From Allokutzneria sp. A3M-2-11 16 (GTDB lineage: Bacteria; Actinomycetota; Actinomycetes; Mycobacteriales; Pseudonocardiaceae): a DNA stretch of 64,000 nucleotides. The first letter of the stretch is position 1. Each line of letters begins with the position of its first letter. Below the pieces are notes generated by a model, which ran no database searches, was not told the DNA's origin, and worked only from the letters and a program-made list of their open reading frames with translations. The translations under genes were made by a program, and so were the position numbers. The stretch is from NCBI RefSeq assembly GCF_024213555.1, contig NZ_JANAVO010000001.1, positions 682,001 to 746,000 of the forward strand. Direction: 5' to 3'. Below are positions 56,672-64,000 of the stretch, in pieces.

Positions 56672-59600
56672 GTGGGAAATATCCCGCAAACCGTGGATTC
56701 GAAATACCAGCTCCTAGAGAATGACCAGGAGGCATGCCTTCACGAGGTATTCGAGGCTCAGGCCGACAAGTCCCCCGACGCGCTCGCGGTCGTCTGCGGG
56801 GACCGGCGGCTGACGTACCTCGAGCTCGACGAACGCGCGAACCAGCTGGCACACCGCCTGCGAGCCGGGGGGATCGGCCACGGGGAGTTCGTCGCGATCT
56901 ACTTCGAGCGGTCCGAACTGCCGATCGTGGCCATCCTCGCCTGCCACAAGGCGGGCGTCGCCTACGTGCCGGTGGACCCGGGCTACCCCGCGGACCGCAT
57001 CGCGCACATCGTCGCGGAACTCGGCGTCGCCGCCTGCCTCTCCGAACGCGCTCTCGCCGACGCGGCCGAGGCGTACTTCGCGGGCGTTCCCGTGCTGCTG
57101 GCCGACGAAGTCGGCGACGTGTCGCCGGTGTCGCGGCTGTCCGAGCAGGAAGAACGAGTGTCGCCGTCGGCACTGGCCTACGTCATCTACACCTCCGGCA
57201 CGACCGGGCGGCCCAAGGGCGTCCTGACCGAGCACCGGCACGTCACCCGCTTTGTCGCGGCCTTCAACGAGGTGTGCGCGACCGGGCCGGACGACCGGGT
57301 CTTCCAGGGGTTCTCGCTCAGCTTCGACGGCTCGGTCGAAGAGATCTGGATGGCGTTCTCCAACCAGTCGACGCTCGTCGTCCCGACCGCCGACGCGCCG
57401 CGACTGGGCCAGGAGCTCGGGAACTACCTGGCCGAACTGGGGATCACGTACTTCTCGACCGTGCCGACGTTGTTGGCGACGCTGCCAGAAGACGTGCCGA
57501 GCCTCCGGACGATCGTGCTCAGCGGTGAAGTCTGCCGACCGGAACTGGTGGCGCGGTGGGAACGTCGGGGCCTGCGCATCCTCAATGTCTACGGGCCCAC
57601 CGAAGCCACTGTGAACACCACGGCCATCGAATGCCGGTCCGATCGCCCAGTGACCATCGGAACTCCGCTGCGCGGTTATCGAATCCACCTGCTTGACGAG
57701 GATCTGCGGCCGGTTCCGGAAGGTGCGGTCGGCGAGCTGTTCGTCAGCGGCGCGACGCTGGCGCGCGGGTACCACAACCAGCCCGAGCTGACGGCGCAGC
57801 GCTTCCTGTCCGCGACTGAGCTTGAATTCGGCGTGCCCGGCGAACGTTATTACCGGACCGGTGATCTGGCGCGGTGGAATGACGGGGAGCTGGAATTCCT
57901 CGGCCGCGCCGACGGTCAGGTGAAGATCCGTGGCTACCGGGTCGAACTCGCCGAGATCGAGGCTGTCCTGACCGAACACGCCCAGATCACTTCGGCGTGC
58001 GTTCGCCTCACTGAACGCGATGGCCTCCAGGTACTGGCGGCCTACGTGGTGTCCGGCGATATCGACCGCGGCGAGGTGCTCGCCTTGTTGGAGGCGAAGC
58101 TGCCTGCCTACATGGTGCCCGGATACCTGGACCGGCTACCGGAACTGCCGCGCACCACCAGCGGCAAAGTCGATCGCGGCCGGTTGCCCGATCCGATCGC
58201 TCCGCTGGTCCGCACGGCCACGGAGATCGTGGCTCCGGAGACGGACCTCGAATGCGAGATCGCCGCCGTTTTCAGTGCGGCGGTGGGAGTCGCGGAACCC
58301 TCTGCCGTCGCGGACTTCTTCTCCGAGCTCGGCGGGCATTCGTTGACCGCGGCCAAAGCCGCGACCGCTTTGCGGGAGAAGACCGACCACCCGGTCACGC
58401 TGCGGATGATCTACCAGTACCCGACGATCCGGCAGTTGGCCGTGCACCTGGAGTCCACCCGACCGGCGCCCGCGCCTTCGGCCACCACGGCCTCCAGCGC
58501 CCAGGTGTTCGCCGCGGTTCCCCGGTGGCAGCGAGCCGTGACCTACGTCGTGCAGGGCATTTCCCAGTACGCCCTGTTCGCCCCGGCGAGCATCACCACC
58601 GCGCTGATCACGCTGGCCGGGTGGTCCTGGTACGGCGGGGGAATGTCGACGTCGGCGCTGATCGGCCTCTCCGCCCTGCTGAGCGTCACCGTGTGGCCCG
58701 CGCTGCTGCTCCTGTCGGTCGTGGCGAAGTGGGTGCTCGTCGGGCGCTTCCGCGAGGGCAGCCATCCGTTGTGGGGGTGGTACTTCTGCCGGTGGTGGCT
58801 GGCGAACGCCTTCATGGCCATGAGCGGTGCGGGCGCGCTCGCGGGCACGCCGCTGCTGCCGTTGTACTACCGGTTGATGGGTGCCCGGGTAGGGGCGCGC
58901 TGCACCTTGGACACGGCGCAGTGCTCGGCGTGGGACCTCGTGTCCATCGGGGCGGACACCAGCGTCGGCGCGGACACGCAGTTGCTCGGGTACCGCGTGG
59001 AGAACGGCATGGTGCACTTCGGCCGGGTGTCGATCGGCAGCCGGTGCTACGTCGGCATGCGCTCCGCGCTCGGGCTGAACGTGGCGATGGGTGACGACTC
59101 GGCGCTGGCCGACCAGACGTTGCTGCCCGACGGTGACGTGCTCCCGGCCGGTCAGGCGGTACTGGGATCGCCTCCGCAACCCGTCGAGCTGGACCTTCCC
59201 GAGCCTGCGGCGCGCCAGTCCGCGTTTCGGCGGGCGGTGTTCGGGCTGGCCCACCTGGTGGCGCAGTCCCTGGTGCTCCTGTTGGTGGTGACGGTGCCGT
59301 CCGTGGGCGTGTTGTCGGCGTGGTGGGCGCTGTTCGCCGAGCAGGGTCTGACGGTGGGGTTGTTGGGGGCGGCCGCGCTGATTCCCGTGAGCGTGGTGCC
59401 GTACTGCGTCTACCTGGCGCTGCTGAAGCGATTGGCGTCGTGGCGGATCCGGCCCGGCGACTACTCGGTGCTGAGCGTGTCGTATCTGCGGAAGTGGTTC
59501 GCGGACAACGTGATGGACGCGAGCAAGGTCCTGTTGCAGCCGGTGTACACGACGTTGTACCTGCCGCCGTTGCTGCGGTTGATGGGCGCCAAGATCGGGC

Positions 59601-60625
59601 GCAGGGCAGAGATCTCGAAGGTGTGGCGCTTCTCGCCGGAACTGGTGGAGATCGGCGAGGAGAGCTTCTTCGCGGACGGCTCGATCATCGGCGGCAGGCA
59701 GTGCCACCGAGGGACCATGCGCTTGGCGGCGAACCGCATCGGGCGCCGCAGTTTCGTCGGGAACATCGCGATCCTGCCGGTGGGGACGAGCCTGGGCGAC
59801 AACTGTCTGCTCGGGGTGCAGTCCATTACGCCGAACTCGTGCCGGGAGGTCGCGGACGGGACGGAATGGCTGGGCTCTCCGTCGTTCCGGCTGCCGCATC
59901 GGGTGAAGGTCGGCAACTTCGACCCCACGGTGACCTTCCAGCCGACGCGGCGGTTGTACGCGGAGCGTGCGGTGATCGACGGGTTGCGGGTCCTGATCCC
60001 CTACTTCCTGGCGTTCGGCATGCTACTGGCGGCGTCGAGCTCGTTGCTGTTGGTCAACTCGGCGTACGGCGCCACGGCGGCGCTGTTGTCCGCGCCGGTC
60101 ATCGGAATCGCGACCGCGTTGCTCGGGTCCCTCGCGGTGGCCGGGTTGAAGAAGCTGGTCATGGGCACGTTCCGGCCGGAGATCAAGCCGCTGTGGTCGC
60201 GCTACGTGTGGCTCAACGAGATGGTCAACGGCGCCTTCATCTCGGTGTCGACTCCAGCGCTCACGCCGTTGCTGGGGACGCCGTGGATCGCGCCGATGTT
60301 GCGAACCCTCGGGTGCCGCATCGGCAGGCGGACCTATCTGGCCACGTTGCTGTTCTCGGAGTTCGATTTGGTGAACATCGGGAACTACGCGGCCCTCAAC
60401 CGCGGCTCACTGGTGCAGAACCACTTGTTCGAGGACCGGGTCTTCAAGTCCTCCGCCCAAACGATCGGCGACGGCGCCACGCTGGGGAACATGAGCGTGG
60501 CTCTCTACGACTCGGAGGTCGGCTCTGACGTGACCGTGGGCCCGCTCTCCCTCGTAATGAAGGGCGAAACCCTGCTCGGCCCGTCCAAGTGGCACGGCAT
60601 CCCCACAACCCCCATCCACCACTGA
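56672..60625 (+). CDS. pls: Pls/PosA-type polyamino-acid synthetase (single-module NRPS)
   Basis: 1317 aa, close to the about 1319 aa I recall for epsilon-poly-lysine synthetase. Order: adenylation domain (about 1-515; YTSGTTGRPKG, SGKVDRG), thiolation domain with S557 in GGHSL, then six membrane segments (about 630-650, 660-690, 860-880, 893-917, 1107-1127, 1133-1157) alternating with three left-handed beta-helix, acyltransferase-like domains. No condensation domain. By hand alignment the specificity residues are D, G, E, S, V, S, V, V, N, K; D219 and E223 begin FDGSVEE. The acidic position suits a basic diamino acid. GTG has AGGGAGG upstream. With divergent kamA the likely monomer is beta-lysine. 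Confidence 0.85.
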   Translation: MGNIPQTVDSKYQLLENDQEACLHEVFEAQADKSPDALAVVCGDRRLTYLELDERANQLAHRLRAGGIGHGEFVAIYFERSELPIVAILACHKAGVAYVPVDPGYPADRIAHIVAELGVAACLSERALADAAEAYFAGVPVLLADEVGDVSPVSRLSEQEERVSPSALAYVIYTSGTTGRPKGVLTEHRHVTRFVAAFNEVCATGPDDRVFQGFSLSFDGSVEEIWMAFSNQSTLVVPTADAPRLGQELGNYLAELGITYFSTVPTLLATLPEDVPSLRTIVLSGEVCRPELVARWERRGLRILNVYGPTEATVNTTAIECRSDRPVTIGTPLRGYRIHLLDEDLRPVPEGAVGELFVSGATLARGYHNQPELTAQRFLSATELEFGVPGERYYRTGDLARWNDGELEFLGRADGQVKIRGYRVELAEIEAVLTEHAQITSACVRLTERDGLQVLAAYVVSGDIDRGEVLALLEAKLPAYMVPGYLDRLPELPRTTSGKVDRGRLPDPIAPLVRTATEIVAPETDLECEIAAVFSAAVGVAEPSAVADFFSELGGHSLTAAKAATALREKTDHPVTLRMIYQYPTIRQLAVHLESTRPAPAPSATTASSAQVFAAVPRWQRAVTYVVQGISQYALFAPASITTALITLAGWSWYGGGMSTSALIGLSALLSVTVWPALLLLSVVAKWVLVGRFREGSHPLWGWYFCRWWLANAFMAMSGAGALAGTPLLPLYYRLMGARVGARCTLDTAQCSAWDLVSIGADTSVGADTQLLGYRVENGMVHFGRVSIGSRCYVGMRSALGLNVAMGDDSALADQTLLPDGDVLPAGQAVLGSPPQPVELDLPEPAARQSAFRRAVFGLAHLVAQSLVLLLVVTVPSVGVLSAWWALFAEQGLTVGLLGAAALIPVSVVPYCVYLALLKRLASWRIRPGDYSVLSVSYLRKWFADNVMDASKVLLQPVYTTLYLPPLLRLMGAKIGRRAEISKVWRFSPELVEIGEESFFADGSIIGGRQCHRGTMRLAANRIGRRSFVGNIAILPVGTSLGDNCLLGVQSITPNSCREVADGTEWLGSPSFRLPHRVKVGNFDPTVTFQPTRRLYAERAVIDGLRVLIPYFLAFGMLLAASSSLLLVNSAYGATAALLSAPVIGIATALLGSLAVAGLKKLVMGTFRPEIKPLWSRYVWLNEMVNGAFISVSTPALTPLLGTPWIAPMLRTLGCRIGRRTYLATLLFSEFDLVNIGNYAALNRGSLVQNHLFEDRVFKSSAQTIGDGATLGNMSVALYDSEVGSDVTVGPLSLVMKGETLLGPSKWHGIPTTPIHH

Positions 60626-60653
60626 GCAATCCCCCTGAGACGGTGGTTGGGGT

Positions 60654-60773
60654 GTCTTCAAGTCCTACGAACCCCCACCCACCTTCACCGCTAACCGCCC
60701 CCAACCCCCTGCGGCTCCACGGGTTGGGGGCGGTTAGCGATCTGCTGGACGGGAGTTGGTGGTACTTGAAGAC
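60654..60773. repeat. Palindromic intergenic element, copy 5
   Basis: Right end GTACTTGAAGAC is intact; the left is GTCTTCAAGTCC, diverged in the last two bases. Inner arms CGCTAACCGCCCCCAACCC and GGGTTGGGGGCGGTTAGCG are a perfect 19-bp stem. It lies 28 bases after the pls stop and 10 bases before the stop of the convergent ligase gene. Confidence 0.85.
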
Positions 60774-60783
60774 GGGGGTCTGA

Positions 60784-62544
60784 CTACGGCTGGCGCGGGG
60801 TGTAGAGGGCTTCCACCTCGTCGGCGAAGTCCTTCATGATCTGCGTGCGGCGGAGCTTCAGCGAAGGCGTGATGTGTCCGCCACCGATGGTGAATTCCTC
60901 TGGTAGGACGCGGAATCGGCGCACGGCTTCGGCCGCGGACACCGCCTCGTTCCCGGCGTCGACGGCCCGCTGGACCTCCGCGAGCAGGTCCTGGTCGTCG
61001 GCGAGGTCCGCCGCGCTCGCCTCGGCCGGTTTGCCGTTGTTCTTCTTCCAGTGGGCGAGGTGCTCGTGGTCGATGGTCACCAACGCGGCGACGAACTTGC
61101 GGCCGTCGCCCACAACCACGGCCTGGCCCACGAGGGGGTGCGCGGTGATCCGGTCCTCGATGACGGCGGGGGCGACGTTCTTGCCGCCGCTGGTCACCAG
61201 GATCTCCTTCTTGCGCCCGGTGATGCTGAGGAAGCCGTCCTCGTCGAGCGAGCCCAGGTCCCCGGTCGCGAACCACTCGTCCAGCGCGGGCGCGGAGCCC
61301 CAGTACCCGGAGAAGACCAGGCTTCCCTTGACCAGGACCTCGCCGTCGTCGGAGATCCGGACCGCGGTGCCGGGGACCGGGCGGCCGACCGTCCCGGGCT
61401 TGACCGCGTCCGGTGCGTTGACGGTCGCCGCCGCGGTGGTCTCGGTCAGGCCGTAGCCCTCGAACACGGTCAGGCCGATGCCGCGGTAGAAGTGGGTGAG
61501 CCGGTGCCCGAGCGCGGCGCCTCCGGAGATCGCGTAACCGCACCGCCCGCCCAGGACGGCCCGCAGCCGCCGGTAGACCAGCCGGTCGAAGACCGCGTGC
61601 CGGATTCGCAGCGCCAGCCCGGGTTTGCCCGCCTCGGAGTACTTGATCGCGGTCTCGGCCGCCGCGTCGAAGATCCGGGCCTTGCCCGATGCCTCAGCCC
61701 GCTGCCGGGCGCTGTTGTAGATCTTCTCGAACACGTACGGCACGGACAGCACGAACGTGGGGCGGAAGGTGGCGAGGTCACCGACCACGTTCTTCACATC
61801 GGCGGTGTGGCCGAGCGTGACCCCCGCGAGCACCGCGCCGACCTGGACCATCCTGCCGAACACGTGCGCCAGCGGCAGGAAGAGCAGCGTGGACACGTCC
61901 TTGCCCTTGAACAGCGGGCTCAGCAGTTCGGAGACGTTGTCCGCTTCGGCGAAGAAGTTCGCGTGGGTGAGCACGCATCCCTTGGGGCGCCCGGTGGTCC
62001 CCGACGTGTAGATGATCGTCGCGACGTCCTTCGGCGACACGCCGCGACGGCGTTCGTCGATCTCCGCTGCCGGGACGTCTTCGCCGAGCGCCATCAGCTC
62101 GTCGACCGCGTCGATCCGCCGCACCCCTCGTAGCAGCGGCAACCCGGCGACCTTCGCCGCGTGCTCGTCGGTCTCCGCGATGACCGTCGTCGCGCCGGAG
62201 TCGGCGATGATCCACTCGATCTGCTCTCGCGAGGAGGTCGGGTAGATCGGCACGGGCACCGCCGCGGCGGCCCAGATCGCGAAGTCGAACAGCGTCCACT
62301 CGTAGCGGGTCGCCGAGAGCACAGCGACGCGCTCCCCCGCGCGGACCCCGGCCGCGACGAGCCCCTGGGCCAGCCGCTGCACCTGGTCCCGGAACTCGCT
62401 GGTGGTGACCAGCGACCAGCCCTCAGCGGCCTTGCGGCGGAAGGCGACGTGGTCCGGCGCCCGCTCGGCGTTGGCGTAGACCAGTTCGGCCAGCCCACCC
62501 GTTTCGGGGGCGGCGACGAGCGGGGCGACGGCGACCTCACGCAT
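60784..62544 (-). CDS. Long-chain acyl-CoA ligase (FadD15-like)
   Basis: 586 aa ANL-superfamily adenylating enzyme. Motif YTSGTTGRPKGCVLTH near 180-195, GYGLTET, and the C-terminal TGRKKEILVTSGGKNVAP. Activates a fatty acid as acyl-CoA. Divergent from the PucR-type regulator with two repeated sites between, so likely under its control. ATG 62544 has AAGGAG eight bases upstream. Confidence 0.93.
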   Translation of the reverse strand: MREVAVAPLVAAPETGGLAELVYANAERAPDHVAFRRKAAEGWSLVTTSEFRDQVQRLAQGLVAAGVRAGERVAVLSATRYEWTLFDFAIWAAAAVPVPIYPTSSREQIEWIIADSGATTVIAETDEHAAKVAGLPLLRGVRRIDAVDELMALGEDVPAAEIDERRRGVSPKDVATIIYTSGTTGRPKGCVLTHANFFAEADNVSELLSPLFKGKDVSTLLFLPLAHVFGRMVQVGAVLAGVTLGHTADVKNVVGDLATFRPTFVLSVPYVFEKIYNSARQRAEASGKARIFDAAAETAIKYSEAGKPGLALRIRHAVFDRLVYRRLRAVLGGRCGYAISGGAALGHRLTHFYRGIGLTVFEGYGLTETTAAATVNAPDAVKPGTVGRPVPGTAVRISDDGEVLVKGSLVFSGYWGSAPALDEWFATGDLGSLDEDGFLSITGRKKEILVTSGGKNVAPAVIEDRITAHPLVGQAVVVGDGRKFVAALVTIDHEHLAHWKKNNGKPAEASAADLADDQDLLAEVQRAVDAGNEAVSAAEAVRRFRVLPEEFTIGGGHITPSLKLRRTQIMKDFADEVEALYTPRQP

Positions 62545-62578
62545 GCTGCGTCTCCTTCGACGCGGGGACCCGGAAATG

Positions 62579-62660
62579 TCATGATGGGTCACGAACATGC
62601 GGAGGAGACATGGCTCGTATCCCAGAGTTCAGCGCCGGATGTTGTGATGGGTAACAAAGA
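62579..62660. promoter_or_regulatory. Two direct 17-19-bp sites between the ligase and regulator genes
   Basis: GTCATGATGGGTCACGAAC (62579-62597) and GTTGTGATGGGTAACAAAG (62642-62660) share TGATGGGT-x-AC-x-AA and are 63 bases, six helical turns, apart. The second covers the proposed start codon of the regulator. Probable operators for autoregulation and for the ligase gene. Confidence 0.5.
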
Positions 62661-63879
62661 GCCGTTCCGGCTCGGCGGGCGCCCGCTGCACGAGCGGCTG
62701 ACCGAGGACATGCCCGCGCTCACCGAGTCGGTGCTCGCCGCGGTGACCACGCGCGTCCCCGCCTACGGCCTGATGCCGAGCGAGGAACTGGCGGGCGATA
62801 TCAACCGGGTGATCGCGCAGACGCTGAAGTCGTTCATCGGCATGGTGCGCACGAAGTCCCTCCCGGACGAGGAAGAGCTGGCGTTCATGCGGGAGTCGGC
62901 CGCGCGGCGCGCCGAGGAGGGCATCCCGATCGAGTTCGTGCTCACCGCCTACCACATCGGCGTCCAGGTGGTCTGGGAGTCGCTGACGCCGGATGTGCGC
63001 CCGGCCGAGGTGCACGACGTGATGGCGGTGAACTCGCTGGCGCTGCGCTACCTGGAGCTGATCACGCCCGCGGTGGGCGCGGGCTACCTCGACCAGCACC
63101 AGACGATCTTCGACGACGAGCGCTCGGCGCGGCACACGCTGCTGACGGCGCTGCTGGACGGGGTGCCCGCCGACGCGGCCGCGAGCCGCACCGGGTTCCG
63201 GCTGCCCCCGTGCTACCTGGTGCTGGCGCTCTCGGTGGGCAGTCACCCGGACGAGACCGAACCCGGCGTGGACCAGCTGGTCGCCGGGCGGCGCAAGCTC
63301 AGGCGGTTGCGGGCGGAGCTGGAGCGCCAGGTCCGAGGGCCGGTGCTGTCCTCGCTCACCCCGGAGGGCGGGATCGCGCTGCTGCCCCATCCGGCACCGG
63401 CCGACGAGGTGACCGCGCGCGACTGGGATCGCCTGAAGCGCCTCATCGCCGACGTGGCGCGGGCGGCCGGGGCCGAGATCACCGCAGGGGTCGCCGCGGT
63501 CGCCCCGCAGGAGGTCACCGCCGCCGCGAAGCTGGCCGACGAGATCCGTGCCGTCGCGACGGCCTCCGGCAAACCGAGCGGAACGTACCGGCTCGACGAC
63601 GTGCTGCTGGAGTACCAGCTGTCCCGGCCGAGCGCCGCGCGCGACCGGCTGGCCGCGATGCTGCTTCCCTTGGAGGGCAACGAAGAGCTGTTGCAGACCT
63701 TGGAGACCTACCTGCGCCGCGGGAGTCGGCGGCCGACCGCGACGGATCTGCACGTGCACCCGAACACGGTCGACTACCGGCTCCGCCGGATCGCCGAGCT
63801 GACCGGTCTCGACCCGACCGACCTCACCGACATCGCGTTGATCAACGCCGCGCTCGCGGCCCGCGCCGCGCAGCCCTAA
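62647..63879 (+). CDS. PucR/CdaR-type HTH regulator
   Basis: About 410 aa. An N-terminal helical sensor region (about 1-160), a central GGDEF-like fold (about 165-300), and a C-terminal PucR helix-turn-helix (TATDLHVHPNTVDYRLRRIAEL). It probably regulates the divergent acyl-CoA ligase. ATG 62647 (MGNKEPFRLGGR) is the likely start; in-frame GTG 62644 and ATG 62581 are alternatives. The frame further upstream overlaps the ligase gene and is rejected. Confidence 0.88.
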   Translation: MGNKEPFRLGGRPLHERLTEDMPALTESVLAAVTTRVPAYGLMPSEELAGDINRVIAQTLKSFIGMVRTKSLPDEEELAFMRESAARRAEEGIPIEFVLTAYHIGVQVVWESLTPDVRPAEVHDVMAVNSLALRYLELITPAVGAGYLDQHQTIFDDERSARHTLLTALLDGVPADAAASRTGFRLPPCYLVLALSVGSHPDETEPGVDQLVAGRRKLRRLRAELERQVRGPVLSSLTPEGGIALLPHPAPADEVTARDWDRLKRLIADVARAAGAEITAGVAAVAPQEVTAAAKLADEIRAVATASGKPSGTYRLDDVLLEYQLSRPSAARDRLAAMLLPLEGNEELLQTLETYLRRGSRRPTATDLHVHPNTVDYRLRRIAELTGLDPTDLTDIALINAALAARAAQP

Positions 63880-64000
63880 CCGCCGATGACGGGCAGCACC
63901 GGGGTGGCGCAGCTCGGTCTCCGCGCCGTCGAGGGATCGAGGGCGTTGAGCACCACGCGCAGCGCGACGTGGTCGAAGGCCAGGGCCAGGTGATCGGCGA
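63876..64000 (-). CDS. C-terminal end of a secreted lipase-like protein (partial)
   Basis: The minus-strand frame ending in TAG (63876-63878) gives ADHLALAFDHVALRVVLNAL at the window edge, then LDPSTARRPSCATPVLPVIG and G. The DHL ... DHVALRVVLNALDP and late Cys pattern matches the end of actinobacterial class 2 lipases, where the His of DHL is catalytic. Overlaps the regulator stop by two bases (convergent). Only 40 residues, so moderate confidence. Confidence 0.5.
   Translation of the reverse strand, partial: ADHLALAFDHVALRVVLNALDPSTARRPSCATPVLPVIGG

Noticed and set aside
60438-60453. Sixth copy of the GTCTTCAAGT element inside pls
   Set aside because: GTCTTCAAGTCCTCCG is coding (VFKSS), has no inverse partner nearby and no G-rich inner arm; likely chance, although it closely matches the diverged left end of copy 5.
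56672-60625. Ordinary multimodular NRPS fragment
   Set aside because: There is no condensation or thioesterase domain; the C-terminal half is membrane helices and beta-helix domains, so it is a complete single-module Pls-type enzyme.

Overview
The window is high-GC actinomycete chromosome, most likely from the Pseudonocardiaceae or a close relative. Reasons: strong G/C third-position bias, many GTG starts with GGAGG-type ribosome sites and several apparently leaderless genes, two AftB-type arabinofuranosyltransferases (an arabinogalactan wall), a complete conservon (cvnABCD), and typical actinobacterial families (ECF41 sigma, HipA_2/DUF3037, DUF4360, TIGR04222). The genus cannot be fixed from sequence alone. 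I see no rRNA, tRNA, CRISPR array, insertion sequence or phage gene.

Layout. 1-7.4 kb is housekeeping: DinG helicase, PTH2-like protein, SerB, cytochrome oxidase subunit I and a secreted SGNH hydrolase. 7.4-15.8 kb holds a large HTH-STAND-WD40 protein, tandem aftB paralogues, and a DUF6153/DUF305 pair behind a CsoR-like palindrome. 16.3-21.8 kb carries a Tat-exported UbiD with its UbiX, an RlmA-type rRNA methyltransferase and Tex. 21.9-31.4 kb holds an ABC-F/HEAT operon under a TetR regulator, divergent from an amidase-HipA_2-DUF3037 operon, then GrpB, ArsR-SRPBCC and a mini-catalase. 31.8-36.6 kb holds a TIGR04222 membrane protein and the conservon. 36.8-42.4 kb mixes secreted proteins, a methyltransferase behind a probable leader-peptide attenuator, a GT87 enzyme, DinB and a hydrolase.

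Two stretches look biosynthetic. At 42.4-47.3 kb an ACP, an alpha/beta hydrolase, a UGT-type glycosyltransferase and a membrane methyltransferase are translationally coupled, with an LCMT-like methyltransferase opposite. At 55.0-60.6 kb a lysine 2,3-aminomutase-family gene is divergent from a 1317-aa Pls-type (adenylation, thiolation, six membrane segments, three beta-helix domains) single-module synthetase. The simplest reading is that the aminomutase makes beta-lysine and the synthetase polymerises it into a cationic homopolymer. Their shared promoter has 11-bp-spaced repeats facing both ways. Between these lie an IclR-controlled dhaKL, an S9 peptidase, a TetR with an extra redoxin-like domain and an ECF41 sigma factor. 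The right end holds an acyl-CoA ligase, a PucR-type regulator and a partial lipase.

Across the window, five copies of a 120-156 bp palindromic element with conserved GTCTTCAAGTAC ends sit 26-65 bases after stop codons. They are the clearest unexplained repeat family here. A 63-bp composite palindrome (16185-16247) and an over-represented word GTCCACTGTGGAC add further repeat-level structure.
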